Notes: generated by a model not told the origin, from the letters alone. Positions 14,870 through 23,904 are shown, numbered from the stretch's first letter. The stretch: DNA of 55,190 nt from an uncultured Caryophanales bacterium (GCA_946624985.1 CAMOSQ010000007.1:1-55190), one strand, 5' to 3'. A program made the numbers and translations.

Positions 14870-15847
14870 TTAATCTCTATTCTTATAAATATCGCTAATT
14901 ATATCCTCTAGTGGAACATTGGAAATATTAATATCAATTATATTATCTGGGTTAAGTAATTTTAGTGCATCACTAACACTCTTTTTAGTAGTATCAACTT
15001 CAATCTTTAGATTATAGCCTTTATCTTTTAATATTGTTATACCTTCTTCATCTTCTAGATTAACCATCTCTTTCATTTTAGCTTCTACTATTTTTTTATT
15101 AAGATAATGGTACTTTAGATTCTCCATAGTATCATCCATTACAACAGTACCATTGTTAATAATAATAACACGCTTACATAACTTCTCAATATCACCAACA
15201 TCATGACTTGTTAAAAATATAGTAGTCTTATACTCCTTATTCATTCTTTTAATTAGTGTACGAATATTTTCTTTAACAACAGGATCAAGTCCAATAGTAG
15301 GTTCATCCAAGAATAATACTTTTGGTTCATGAATTAATGATGCAACAATCTCACATCTAATTCTTTGTCCTAGAGAAAGATTCCTAACTGGAGTATTAAT
15401 AAATGAGTCTAGTTCAAATAATTCTCTTAGCTCATCAATTTTCTTCTCAATTGCTTTCTCTGGTATATCATATATTGCTCCAAAAAATTTAAAATTATCA
15501 TATGGTGTTAAATGAGTCCATAATTGTTCTTTTTGTCCAAATACAGTACCAATTTCATAAGATAATGCTTTCCTATCACGCGATGGATCAAGCCCCATTA
15601 CTTTGATACTTCCCTTATCTGGATATAAAATACTTGTCATCATCTTAATAGTAGTACTCTTACCGGCACCATTTGGGCCAATAAACGCAATAATTTCACC
15701 TTTCTCAACAGAAAAACTAACATTACGAACAGCCTTAATAGTCTTATATTTTGGTTTAATAATTGATTTTAAGCTTCCTTTTAAGCCTTTTTCTTTTAGC
15801 TTAACTTTAAAACTTTTAGATAAATTTTTAACTTCAATAACTGCCAT
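14870..15847 (-). CDS. ABC transporter ATPase of the DUF990 exporter
   Basis: About 325 residues from the ATG at 15847 (AAAGGAGTG site; the longest frame begins 14 codons earlier). Nucleotide-binding domain with Walker A 'GPNGAGKST', signature 'LSLGQRIRCEI', Walker B 'VLFLDEPTIGLD' and switch His in 'LTSHDVGDI'. The N-terminal 'SLKSIIKPKYKTIKAVRNVSF' and C-terminal ~85-residue extension are typical of ATPases paired with two DUF990 permeases. Powers export by the two permeases that follow. A promoter lies at 15880-15908. Confidence 0.92.
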   Translation of the reverse strand: MAVIEVKNLSKSFKVKLKEKGLKGSLKSIIKPKYKTIKAVRNVSFSVEKGEIIAFIGPNGAGKSTTIKMMTSILYPDKGSIKVMGLDPSRDRKALSYEIGTVFGQKEQLWTHLTPYDNFKFFGAIYDIPEKAIEKKIDELRELFELDSFINTPVRNLSLGQRIRCEIVASLIHEPKVLFLDEPTIGLDPVVKENIRTLIKRMNKEYKTTIFLTSHDVGDIEKLCKRVIIINNGTVVMDDTMENLKYHYLNKKIVEAKMKEMVNLEDEEGITILKDKGYNLKIEVDTTKKSVSDALKLLNPDNIIDINISNVPLEDIISDIYKNRD

Positions 15848-15879
15848 ACTATCACACTCCTTTATTATATCTACTATTA

Positions 15880-15908
15880 AGTATAACACATTCGTGATAA
15901 AAGAACAA
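15880..15908 (-). promoter_or_regulatory. Promoter of the ABC-2 exporter operon
   Basis: Minus strand TTGTTC, 17 bases, TATACT; its -35 box touches the T tract of the small RNA terminator just upstream. Confidence 0.65.
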
Positions 15909-15996
15909 AAAAATCACGAACAAAATTCGTGACTCCAATTATTATTGTGTAGGCAATGCCCGGGATAGCTCGAAAAATCTTATATCCCCTCACTAG
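15908..15996 (-). ncRNA. Candidate small RNA between sir2 and the ABC operon
   Basis: About 90 nt bounded by a consensus promoter (16003-16031) and an intrinsic terminator (TCACGAA/TTCGTGA, then seven T, 15908-15932). Inside, GGGATA/TATCCC form a hairpin around a 15-base loop and GGC/GCC a smaller one. No reading frame of note. It does not resemble SRP RNA, 6S RNA, tmRNA or a T-box. Could instead be a leader that was cut off by its terminator. Confidence 0.5.
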
Positions 15997-16002
15997 ATAT
16001 AA

Positions 16003-16031
16003 ATATTAACAAATTATTTTTATTTTGTCAA
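16003..16031 (-). promoter_or_regulatory. Promoter of the candidate small RNA
   Basis: Minus strand TTGACA, 17 bases, TAATAT. The -35 lies in the last codons of the Sir2 gene. Confidence 0.7.
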
Positions 16032-16784
16032 ACTCTTTTTATAAACCCTATCAATCTCACTAGCAATATCCATTATATCTCCATCATACTTATAATCAGC
16101 AAAATAATCATAATCAGTTTCACCCATATTAACTATAAATAATTTCTTACCTTTATTAAATTTTTTTTCAACAATAAAATCATGAACTAAGCTAGCAGCA
16201 GGATTAACTCGTAAACTGCTACCTACAACTAATAAGCAATTAGCATTCTTAATCTCCTCTTTAGCGCTCATTAATAAAAAATTATCAAGTGGTTCTTCGT
16301 ATAAAACAATATCAGGTCTAATCAGACCTCCACAATTACATTTAGGAATTAAATCAAAAGAACTAATGTCAGAATATTTTTTACCACAATCCATACAATA
16401 GAATCTATTAGCATTACCATGAAGCTCAATAACATCTTTTGAACCTGCCATAATATCTAGTCCATCAATATTCTGAGTAATAATTCCACTAACAATACCA
16501 TCATTCTGAAGTAGACTAATAACCTTATGCATCGAATTAGGTTTAACATTACCATTAATTAAATTTTCTCTAAAAAACTTATAAAACTCTTTTGGATTTT
16601 CTAACATAAAGTGATGAGATAAAATCTCTTCAGCATTTATATTTTCACTATATAAACCATTCTTACCTCTAAAGTCCTTTATACCACTAGCAGTAGAAAG
16701 ACCAGCTCCGCTAAAAACAACTATACCTTTCTTATCAAGAAAAGGTCTAAAATTATCCATAAACTCTTTTTTATCAACTACCAT
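16020..16784 (-). CDS. Sir2-family NAD-dependent protein deacylase
   Basis: About 254 residues from the ATG at 16784 (AGGTGA site; a GTG three codons earlier is inside that site). Sirtuin motifs: 'VVFSGAGLSTASGIKDFRG' (NAD), 'ITQNIDGLD', catalytic His in 'VIELHGNANRFYC', four zinc Cys as C-M-D-C and C-N-C ('YCMDCGKKYSD', 'PKCNCGGLIRPDIV'), and 'LLVVGSSLRVNPAASL'. Removes acetyl or other acyl groups from protein lysines using NAD. It stands alone, with argS upstream and the small RNA downstream. Confidence 0.95.
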   Translation of the reverse strand: MVVDKKEFMDNFRPFLDKKGIVVFSGAGLSTASGIKDFRGKNGLYSENINAEEILSHHFMLENPKEFYKFFRENLINGNVKPNSMHKVISLLQNDGIVSGIITQNIDGLDIMAGSKDVIELHGNANRFYCMDCGKKYSDISSFDLIPKCNCGGLIRPDIVLYEEPLDNFLLMSAKEEIKNANCLLVVGSSLRVNPAASLVHDFIVEKKFNKGKKLFIVNMGETDYDYFADYKYDGDIMDIASEIDRVYKKSLTK

Positions 16785-16840
16785 AAAAATCACCTAAACA
16801 AATTATAGCACAAAAAAAGAACTATACAAAAGTATAATTC

Positions 16841-18508
16841 TTACATTTTATCTACAGTAGAAATACCTAATATTGATAAAGCGTTTTCTAAAACTGTTTT
16901 AATTGAATTTAATAATCTAATTCTAGAAGACTTAAGTAGAGTATCTTCTTCGTTACTAATATTAACATTCTCATAAAATCTTGAAAAGTCTTGGGTTAGA
17001 TTAAATATGTATTTTGTTAAATGAGCTGGTTCGTATGACTTTAATAATTCATCTATAACTTGAGGAAAATTATATAAGCTTTTAATAATCTTCTTTTCAA
17101 TATCTGTGGTGAATTTAATTTCATCTGATAATTCTATATCATTATTTTTTAATATAGAATTAATTCTAACGATACTATATAAAATATACATACCAGATTC
17201 ACCAGTAAAACTAGTCGCACTATCTAGGTTAAAATTAACTATTTTATTTTTTGAAACATTAAGCATAGTAAATTTAACACATGCATTACATAAAGTTCTT
17301 AAATCGTCATCTGATACTTCTGTGCCTCTTTTAGAAAACTCATTTTTTAAAGTTTCTTTAACAGCCTTAATAAAATCAGTAACAAGAACAACGGTACCGC
17401 CACTTGTACTCATTTTGCCATCATCTAAAAGTACATAAGCGTAAGTAATTAGCTTAGGAGCTTTATACCCTAGAATATCCATAATAGCTGAAATTTCTTT
17501 AAAATAAGTTTCTTGATCTTCACCTAATACAATGAAGTTATTTTTACTATTTAAATTCATTTTATATATAGTATAAGCAATATCTTTAATTGGATATAAA
17601 GACGTATTATTAGAACGAGTAAGTACCATAACAGGTTCCTTTAAAGCAATATCATAACCAGATAAATCAACGCATCCTCTACCAAGTTCATCAGTAAAGA
17701 ACTTTCCTTTTTCTTTCAATTTATCTAAAATACTATTTAAATAATTATTATAAACATAGTCAGACTCATGAGTAAACACATCCCAAGTAATACCCATCTC
17801 ACCAAAGATCTTTAATTGTCCTTCTACGCATTTATCAGTAATAGATTTAAACTTATCTATATATTCTGGATCACCAGATTCAACTTTCTCTAAATAGTCA
17901 AAAGATAACTTCTCAATTGATTCGTCCTCTTTTGCGTATGCACTAATCTTAACATAAACATCTAGTATGGAAGCAAAACTATCATCAACTAAGCCATACT
18001 TTTCAATACCAATAATAAGTAAAGCAATCTTCTTACCTAAATCATTAATATAGTAATGTCTTTCTACATCATAACCACAGAAATCATATAGACGGCACAT
18101 AAAATCACCAAGTAGGCTATTTCTACATCTTCCAATATGAGGTTCAGCATTCGGATTAATAGAAGTATGCTCAATAAGTAGTGAATTATTATTTCCTTGG
18201 TTTAAAGAACCATACTTGTTACCTTTTGCCTCAATATCTTTAATAACCACATTAGATAACTTATCATAATCAACATAAAAATTAACATATGGTCCCATTA
18301 CTTTAATATCAGTAAAATAGTTTTTATCGTCTACAAAATTATCTTTAATTTTATTTGCTACATCGAATGGACTCTTTAATTCTTCTGTTCTGTAACTTGC
18401 GCATTGAATGCTGTAATCACCCATTCCGTCTTTTGGAGGAATCTCAATAATTACATCGTGTCCTAAAATATCATTAACTTTATTGTTAATATAGCCTTTA
18501 AAATCCAT
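16841..18508 (-). CDS. argS: Arginyl-tRNA synthetase
   Basis: A 555-residue class I synthetase that charges tRNA-Arg. The N-terminal add-1 domain is followed by the HIGH motif as 'NPNAEPHIGRCRNS' (about residue 120), the KMSKS counterpart 'GKMSTSGGTV' (about residue 360) and the helical DALR anticodon domain ending 'ALSILGISTVDKM'. The HIGH form HIGR and KMSTS are normal for ArgS. Expression is controlled by the T-box leader just upstream, which responds to uncharged tRNA-Arg. Confidence 0.96.
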   Translation of the reverse strand: MDFKGYINNKVNDILGHDVIIEIPPKDGMGDYSIQCASYRTEELKSPFDVANKIKDNFVDDKNYFTDIKVMGPYVNFYVDYDKLSNVVIKDIEAKGNKYGSLNQGNNNSLLIEHTSINPNAEPHIGRCRNSLLGDFMCRLYDFCGYDVERHYYINDLGKKIALLIIGIEKYGLVDDSFASILDVYVKISAYAKEDESIEKLSFDYLEKVESGDPEYIDKFKSITDKCVEGQLKIFGEMGITWDVFTHESDYVYNNYLNSILDKLKEKGKFFTDELGRGCVDLSGYDIALKEPVMVLTRSNNTSLYPIKDIAYTIYKMNLNSKNNFIVLGEDQETYFKEISAIMDILGYKAPKLITYAYVLLDDGKMSTSGGTVVLVTDFIKAVKETLKNEFSKRGTEVSDDDLRTLCNACVKFTMLNVSKNKIVNFNLDSATSFTGESGMYILYSIVRINSILKNNDIELSDEIKFTTDIEKKIIKSLYNFPQVIDELLKSYEPAHLTKYIFNLTQDFSRFYENVNISNEEDTLLKSSRIRLLNSIKTVLENALSILGISTVDKM

Positions 18509-18525
18509 AAAATCACCCTTTCAAA

Positions 18526-18723
18526 TAAAAAAATCCTATAAATTTAAGGACGAAATATCGCGGTACCACCTTAATTCATAGAACTCTATGCACTCTTTCT
18601 CTTAACGCGAGATTACGATTAAACTCCAAGATACGTTCATAAAACATTACTATTACCTTTCACCAGCCGGTAACATCACTAAAGTAAGTGGTTTTATTAC
18701 TACTTCTCTTCCTCATTTAAATT
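18526..18723 (-). promoter_or_regulatory. T-box leader of argS
   Basis: Minus-strand leader of about 200 nt. The T-box proper reads AAGGTGGTACCGCG, its GGTG pairing with the tRNA acceptor end; it is followed by a terminator stem and seven T (18525-18545). Stem I has the AGTA-type motif near its base and a candidate specifier CGU (18633-18635, in GAACGTATC), an Arg codon, fitting the gene it controls. The CGU choice rests on position and context only. Confidence 0.9.
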
Positions 18724-18729
18724 AATTTG

Positions 18730-18758
18730 ATTATACTATTAAATTTTTAACTTGTCAA
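18730..18758 (-). promoter_or_regulatory. Promoter of the argS T-box leader
   Basis: Minus strand TTGACA, 17 bases, TATAAT: perfect consensus boxes and spacing. Confidence 0.9.
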
Positions 18759-18814
18759 ATAATTACTTGATTATTAAAAAAATATATAATAAAATAATTA
18801 CCAAGAGGTGCGGT

Positions 18815-19489
18815 ATGATTTTATATTCACATAAAAATCCAGTTATTGATTCGTCTAGATTAGAATTTTTTGATGAAGGCGGATGTGCTGAAGTATTTTT
18901 TTACTATAATTTATTTTTAAAAATTTATAAACCAAATTGTGATAATCATTTAAAGATTAAAAAGTATATATTTGAATTATTAAAGGTTATAGATGCTCCA
19001 AATATTGTTAAACTTATTGATTGTTATTTTAATATTGAGGAAGTAAGTAGTCGTATAGCTGCTTATACTATGAACCCTGTTAATGGCAAGAAAATTGATT
19101 TAATGAAATGTGAACGAAATCATTTAATAGAGCTATTTAAGAATTTAGAGGTTACTCTTAAGTTACTTAGCAAGTATGAGATTATACTTGATGATCTTCA
19201 TAAAAAGAATATAATCTTCACTGATGATTGTATTACGATTTTGGATCCTGATTTGTTTTTTAAAAAGAATATTTTTTATAATTGTGATTCTTATAGATTG
19301 AATAAGTTGAAATTAATTGATTTTCTAAATTCATATATTTATTTACAGTTTCTTCGTACTGACAATTTATTTATTTATCCATTTATAACTGAGCATAGGA
19401 ACAATTTATTAAGTGATGATATTTCTTTAAGTTTAACTGAGAATACAATTTATGATAGTGGGTTGTCAAAGAGTTTAAAAAAAAAATAA
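18815..19489 (+). CDS. Protein-kinase-like fold protein
   Basis: About 224 residues from the ATG at 18815 (AAGAGGTG site; the longer frame would run into the argS promoter). Features of a small protein-kinase-like fold: Gly-rich 'FFDEGGCAEVFFY', a lysine in 'LFLKIYKP' as candidate ATP-binding Lys, a catalytic-loop counterpart 'ILDDLHKKNIIF' (D..N spacing as in H-x-D-x-x-x-x-N) and 'ITILDPDLFF' in place of D-F-G. The second lobe is short, so it may be a minimal kinase, aminoglycoside-kinase relative or pseudokinase. Divergent from argS, with its own terminator. Target unknown. Confidence 0.65.
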   Translation: MILYSHKNPVIDSSRLEFFDEGGCAEVFFYYNLFLKIYKPNCDNHLKIKKYIFELLKVIDAPNIVKLIDCYFNIEEVSSRIAAYTMNPVNGKKIDLMKCERNHLIELFKNLEVTLKLLSKYEIILDDLHKKNIIFTDDCITILDPDLFFKKNIFYNCDSYRLNKLKLIDFLNSYIYLQFLRTDNLFIYPFITEHRNNLLSDDISLSLTENTIYDSGLSKSLKKK

Positions 19490-19513
19490 AATGATATTTC
19501 TATCATTTTTTTA
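19490..19513 (+). terminator. Terminator of the kinase-like gene
   Basis: Stem ATGATA/TATCAT with loop TTTC and seven T immediately after the stop codon. Confidence 0.8.
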
Positions 19514-19514
19514 T

Positions 19515-19600
19515 TGGTGCAAGAAAGGAGATTTGAACTCCCACGGATTAATATCCACTACCACCTCAAAGTAGCGCGTCTACCATTTCGCCATTCTTGC
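19515..19600 (-). tRNA. tRNA-Leu(GAG)
   Basis: 86-nt minus-strand tRNA with the long variable arm of class II and encoded CCA. Anticodon arm CTACT-TTGAGGT-GGTAG gives anticodon GAG (reads CUC/CUU). One base separates it from the tRNA-Thr gene upstream. Confidence 0.93.
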
Positions 19601-19601
19601 C

Positions 19602-19675
19602 TGGTGCCAAATGACAGAATTGGACTGTCCTCTGATGCTTACCATGCATCTGTTTTACCACTAAACTAAATTGGC
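19602..19675 (-). tRNA. tRNA-Thr(GGU)
   Basis: 74-nt minus-strand tRNA with encoded CCA. Anticodon arm GATGC-ATGGTAA-GCATC gives GGU (reads ACC/ACU). Acceptor GCCAATT/ATTTGGC contains a T-T mismatch at the sixth pair; the T-arm is GACAG-TCCAATT-CTGTC. The D-arm GTTTAGTGGTAAAAC resembles those of tRNA-Gly or tRNA-Trp more than the usual Thr type, but G1-C72 and C2-G71 agree with threonine identity. Probably co-transcribed with tRNA-Leu. Confidence 0.88.
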
Positions 19676-19710
19676 ATTTGACTATATATAATATAGTCAT
19701 TTAAAAATAA

Positions 19711-22290
19711 TTAATCTGTAAATTTTTTTGATATATAAAGTTTTAATATTTCAATGATTAAGAATGCAATTATATTTAATATAATTATAAATGTTAGTTC
19801 TGGTAATCCAATTGTTACTATGTGTAATATATTTTTTATTGGTGTTAGGAATATTAGAACTTGAATTATTATTAATGCTATAAATCCTATATTCATTATT
19901 TTATTGCTAAATAATCCATGTTTTATAATTGATTCATGCAGATTACGACAATTGTATGCAAATACCATTTCTTGAACTATTAGGCATAAAAATGACATAC
20001 TTTGAGCAATTTCTAAGCCATAGTTTTTGTATCCAAATATATAAACTATTAGTATTAAGATACTCTCTATTATTGCTGAACAGGCTAGAAATGTTGTCAT
20101 AAATGGTGTAAAGAAGTTTCTTGATTTATGTGGTGGTACATTCATTATGTTATTGCTTTCTTTTTCGAATGCCATACATATTGATAATAGTGCGTCTGTA
20201 AATAAATCAATGAATAGTATTTGAATTGGAAGTAATATATTAACTCCCATTATCATTCCTATAATTATGATAAATAGTTCGGCGAAATTACTTGATAATG
20301 AATATAGAATTACGCTTTTTATATTGTCGTAAATTCTTCTTCCTTCTCTAATTGAGCTTACAATTGTATTAAAGCAATCGTCTAATAGTAGGATGTCTGC
20401 TACGCTTTTTGTTACTTCTGTTCCTGTTTGCCCCATTCCTATTCCAATATGCGCTAATTTAATTGCTGGAGCATCGTTTACTCCATCTCCAGTCATCGCT
20501 ACTACTTTATTATTTTTTTGCCATGCTTTTACGATTCTTACTTTGTCGTCTGGACTTACGCGGGCATATATTCTATATTTTTTTACTAAATTTATAAGTT
20601 CTGAATCACTATATTTTGCTAGTTCTTTTCCTTCAATACCTTCTTTTTCGTCTGTTGATAGTCCTATTTTTTTTGATATTGCTAGTGCTGTTGTAAGGCT
20701 ATCTCCTGTTATCATTATTGGAATAATTCCTGCACTTTTGCATTGTTTTATACTTTCAGTTATTCCTTCTCTTTCTGGATCAATCATTCCTACCATTCCA
20801 ACAAATGTTAAATTTGTTTCTAAATCTGAATTATCATCATCAATGTCTGATTCTTTAATATCTCTATATGCAAACCCAATTACTCTTAAGGCTTCATTTG
20901 AGAATTCTTTTTCTATTGATATTAGTTCTTCTTTCTTTTTTTCATTTAGTTTTATAATATTATTATTTGATATATAGTTTGTACTGTTTTTTAAAATGGA
21001 TTCTAAGCTTCCTTTTGAAAACATTTTTAATCCATCTGTGTAACTATTAATTGTGCTCATCATTTTTCTATCTGAATCGAATGGAATTTCAACAATTCTT
21101 CTATATTTTTCTACTATTTTTTTTGAGTCTTCTACATAGTCCATTAGAGCTATTTCTGTCGGATCTCCTACAAATTTATCTTGTACAATGTCACAGTCAT
21201 TGCATAATACCATTATGTCTTTCATTAAATCATTGCATTTATAATCATCATCTGAGTAACTTTTTACAACTTTCATTTTATTCATTGTCATTGTTCCAGT
21301 TTTATCGGAGCAAATAATATCGACTGCTCCTAATGTTTCTACTGATGATAATGTTCTGATTAGTGCGTTTTTTTTAGCCATTTCTTTTACGCCTAATGAT
21401 AATGAAATTGAAATAACTGCAGGTAGTCCTTCTGGAACTGCTGATACCATAAGTGAAATGCATAACATTATGATGTTTAGAATATCATTGTGTAGTAATA
21501 AGATATTATATATGAATACAAGTCCTATGATAAATATTACAATGATTGATAAGTTTCTACTTATTTCACTAATCTTTATTTGTAATGGTGTTGGTACGTC
21601 TTTTTTTGATGTGATTGATGATGCAATATTACCAAGTTCTGTATTCATTCCTGTGAAACATACAACTGCTTCAATTTTTCCTTTTACTAAATTACATCCT
21701 GAATAAATCATGTTAAATCGATCGTTTATAATAGCATCTTCTTTTATCGTTTCACTTGTTTTATTTACACTTACACTTTCTCCTGTTAATATTGATTCAT
21801 CTACTAAGGCGTTTGTACATGAAATAATACGACAATCACATGGAATTTTATCTCCTGCTTCTAGTAGAATAATATCTCCTGGTACTATTTTTGTTGAATC
21901 GATTAAGTATATAATATTATCTCTTTTTACTTTTACTTTGCACGTATTTATTTTTTTTAATGATTTAATTGATGCTTCTGCTTTTGATTCTTGAATAAAT
22001 CCCATTAGTGCGTTTAAGAATACTATAATAATTATTAATATACTATCTATATAGGATTCTTTCATAAAGTAAGAGTAGAAGAAAGAAATAATTGAAACAA
22101 TTATTAACATTATTATCATTGCGTCTTGAAATTGTTTTATGAATAGTACAAATTTGCTTGTTTCTTTATCGTTTGTTATTATGTTTGGCCCATAGTTTTG
22201 AAGTCTTTTTTCTGCTTCTTTTTGCGTTATACCATCTATATTTGAGTTTAATTCTTCTAAAACTTTTTTTATGCTTTTTTTATAGTACAT
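19711..22290 (-). CDS. P2-type cation-transporting ATPase (calcium-type)
   Basis: About 859 residues from the ATG at 22290 (AGAGGTG site; the first codon of the longest frame is a GTG within it). Seen in order: N-terminal cation ATPase domain, membrane pair M1-M2, actuator motif 'TGES' (about 170), M4 'VPEGLPA', phosphorylation motif 'DKTGTMT', 'MTGDSLTTALAISKKIG', hinge 'MTGDGVNDAPA', and six C-terminal helices. P-E-G-L-P in M4 and the overall length point to P2A Ca2+ (or Mn2+) pumps such as YloB/LMCA1. It follows the NlpC/P60-like gene by five bases, so the two are one operon. Confidence 0.92.
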   Translation of the reverse strand: MYYKKSIKKVLEELNSNIDGITQKEAEKRLQNYGPNIITNDKETSKFVLFIKQFQDAMIIMLIIVSIISFFYSYFMKESYIDSILIIIIVFLNALMGFIQESKAEASIKSLKKINTCKVKVKRDNIIYLIDSTKIVPGDIILLEAGDKIPCDCRIISCTNALVDESILTGESVSVNKTSETIKEDAIINDRFNMIYSGCNLVKGKIEAVVCFTGMNTELGNIASSITSKKDVPTPLQIKISEISRNLSIIVIFIIGLVFIYNILLLHNDILNIIMLCISLMVSAVPEGLPAVISISLSLGVKEMAKKNALIRTLSSVETLGAVDIICSDKTGTMTMNKMKVVKSYSDDDYKCNDLMKDIMVLCNDCDIVQDKFVGDPTEIALMDYVEDSKKIVEKYRRIVEIPFDSDRKMMSTINSYTDGLKMFSKGSLESILKNSTNYISNNNIIKLNEKKKEELISIEKEFSNEALRVIGFAYRDIKESDIDDDNSDLETNLTFVGMVGMIDPEREGITESIKQCKSAGIIPIMITGDSLTTALAISKKIGLSTDEKEGIEGKELAKYSDSELINLVKKYRIYARVSPDDKVRIVKAWQKNNKVVAMTGDGVNDAPAIKLAHIGIGMGQTGTEVTKSVADILLLDDCFNTIVSSIREGRRIYDNIKSVILYSLSSNFAELFIIIIGMIMGVNILLPIQILFIDLFTDALLSICMAFEKESNNIMNVPPHKSRNFFTPFMTTFLACSAIIESILILIVYIFGYKNYGLEIAQSMSFLCLIVQEMVFAYNCRNLHESIIKHGLFSNKIMNIGFIALIIIQVLIFLTPIKNILHIVTIGLPELTFIIILNIIAFLIIEILKLYISKKFTD

Positions 22291-22295
22291 AGTAT

Positions 22296-22823
22296 TCACC
22301 TCTTTGTATATTTTCTAAGTAGTCCTTCATACATAATCGTGTTATCCATATCTTCAAAGTCTGTTGGGTGTGGCGCTATTGCTGGAATCATAGAAACGTC
22401 AACACTTGCTTTATCTAAAATATATCTAATGAATTCTGAACAGAAAAATTTATTTTCTGAATTTCTCTGCATATGGAATAAGGCTAAGAACAAGCCTAAT
22501 AGATTATATTTATATTTTTCTTTTTCCATAATCATTTTTTCTATATTTGTACAAATGGAATAATATTGTTCTTCTGTTAAATCTATTTTTATTATTTTAC
22601 ATTTTGTTTCTTTAAATTTTTTGAATGTACCTTTATTAATTCCTTCTTCAACAAAAACACCGATAAATGGAATATCTGGATATTTTCTTCCAAATGAATA
22701 CATACAGTTAAGATCATCGTCTAATGATAATGAAATGTGGTTATATTTTTTACCTGTGAATAATTTGATTGTTTTTGAAAGAATTGTTCCTGTTTGTGAC
22801 ATTACTAAATAAATACTTCTCAT
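22296..22823 (-). CDS. Permuted NlpC/P60-like (YiiX type) hydrolase
   Basis: About 175 residues; the ATG at 22823 has better spacing from the TAGGTAG site than the one two codons earlier. The order of catalytic residues is that of circularly permuted papain-like proteins: His first in 'KKYNHISLSLDDDL', Cys later in 'NKFFCSEFIRYIL'. Related YiiX/YycO-type proteins act as amidases or thiol acyl-transfer enzymes at membranes or walls. No signal peptide is visible. First gene of an operon with the cation ATPase; the link may be functional but is not explained by known cases. Confidence 0.75.
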   Translation of the reverse strand: MRSIYLVMSQTGTILSKTIKLFTGKKYNHISLSLDDDLNCMYSFGRKYPDIPFIGVFVEEGINKGTFKKFKETKCKIIKIDLTEEQYYSICTNIEKMIMEKEKYKYNLLGLFLALFHMQRNSENKFFCSEFIRYILDKASVDVSMIPAIAPHPTDFEDMDNTIMYEGLLRKYTKR

Positions 22824-22883
22824 ATACATCTACCTATATAAGTTTATCATTTTTAGATGTATAATACAATATTTTTTTTTATC

Positions 22884-22914
22884 GAAAAATAGCTACTTAA
22901 AGCAGCTATTTATT
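22884..22914 (-). terminator. Terminator of the galE operon
   Basis: Minus strand AAATAGCTGC..GTAGCTATTT hairpin followed by a T-rich tract at the galE stop codon. Confidence 0.65.
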
Positions 22915-23904
22915 TTTTTTAATGAAATTGTATGCATCACGACACATATCTTCAATTCCTAATTTTGCTTTCCATCCTAATATTTCTTGTGCTTTACTTG
23001 CGTCTGCATAACAAGCATCAATATCTCCAGGACGTCTATCTGTAATTTTATATTTTACTTCAACATCGTTTACTTTCATAAATGTTTTAACTAAATCAAG
23101 TACACTATACCCGTTTCCTGTTCCTAGATTATATTCATCTATTCCTTTACTATTTAAAATATATTCTATAGCTTTGATATGTCCTAGTGAAAGATCTACT
23201 ACATGGATATAGTCTCTTACTCCTGTACCGTCGTGTGTATCGTAGTCATTACCAAATACATTTAAGCATTCTAATTCTTTGTTTGCGACTTTTACAATAT
23301 ATGGCATTAAATTATTTGGAATATCGTTTGGATTTTCTCCTATTAGACCACTTTTATGTGCACCTATTGGATTAAAGTATCTTAGTATTGCGATACTCCA
23401 TTCATTGTCTGATATATATAAATCTCTTAGTATATCTTCTATCATTAATTTAGTTGATCCATATGGATTTGTAGTTGAAAGATCAAAGTCCTCTTTTATT
23501 GGTAAACTCTTTGGTTTTCCATATACGGTTGCGCTTGAAGAGAATACTAGTTTTTTACAATTAAATTCATTCATTGTTTCTAATAAAGTTAATGTAGAAT
23601 CAATATTATTTCTATAATACTTTAATGGTTTTGAAACACTTTCTCCTACTGCTTTATATCCTGCAAAATGAATTACTGCATCAATATTATTTTCTGTGAA
23701 AATCTTTTTTAATAGTTCTTTATCACATACATCGCCTTCATAAAATTTAAAATCTTTTTCTGTAATTTCTTTTATTTTTTCTATTACTTCTGGTTTTGAA
23801 TTAGAAAAATTATCGATAACAACTATTTCATATCCTGCGTTTAATAGTTCTACGCATGTATGGCTACCTATATAGCCTGTTCCTCCTGTTACAAATATTT
23901 TCAT
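22906..23904 (-). CDS. galE: UDP-glucose 4-epimerase
   Basis: A 332-residue extended SDR interconverting UDP-glucose and UDP-galactose (or the HexNAc pair). NAD motif 'VTGGTGYIGSHTC', catalytic Ser in 'VFSSSATVYG', Tyr/Lys in 'NPYGSTKLMIED', and 'GTGVRDYIHVVDL' in the sugar-binding region. Full length for the family. Last gene of a minus-strand set with three glycosyltransferase genes, to which it may supply UDP-Gal. Confidence 0.95.
   Translation of the reverse strand: MKIFVTGGTGYIGSHTCVELLNAGYEIVVIDNFSNSKPEVIEKIKEITEKDFKFYEGDVCDKELLKKIFTENNIDAVIHFAGYKAVGESVSKPLKYYRNNIDSTLTLLETMNEFNCKKLVFSSSATVYGKPKSLPIKEDFDLSTTNPYGSTKLMIEDILRDLYISDNEWSIAILRYFNPIGAHKSGLIGENPNDIPNNLMPYIVKVANKELECLNVFGNDYDTHDGTGVRDYIHVVDLSLGHIKAIEYILNSKGIDEYNLGTGNGYSVLDLVKTFMKVNDVEVKYKITDRRPGDIDACYADASKAQEILGWKAKLGIEDMCRDAYNFIKKNK

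Noticed and set aside
18752..18814. Longer N-terminus of the kinase-like protein
   Set aside because: It would overlap the argS T-box promoter and has no ribosome-binding site, whereas the ATG at 18815 does.
19602..19675. tRNA-Gly call suggested by the D-arm
   Set aside because: The anticodon triplet in the 7-base loop is GGU and acceptor pairs G1-C72, C2-G71 fit threonine.
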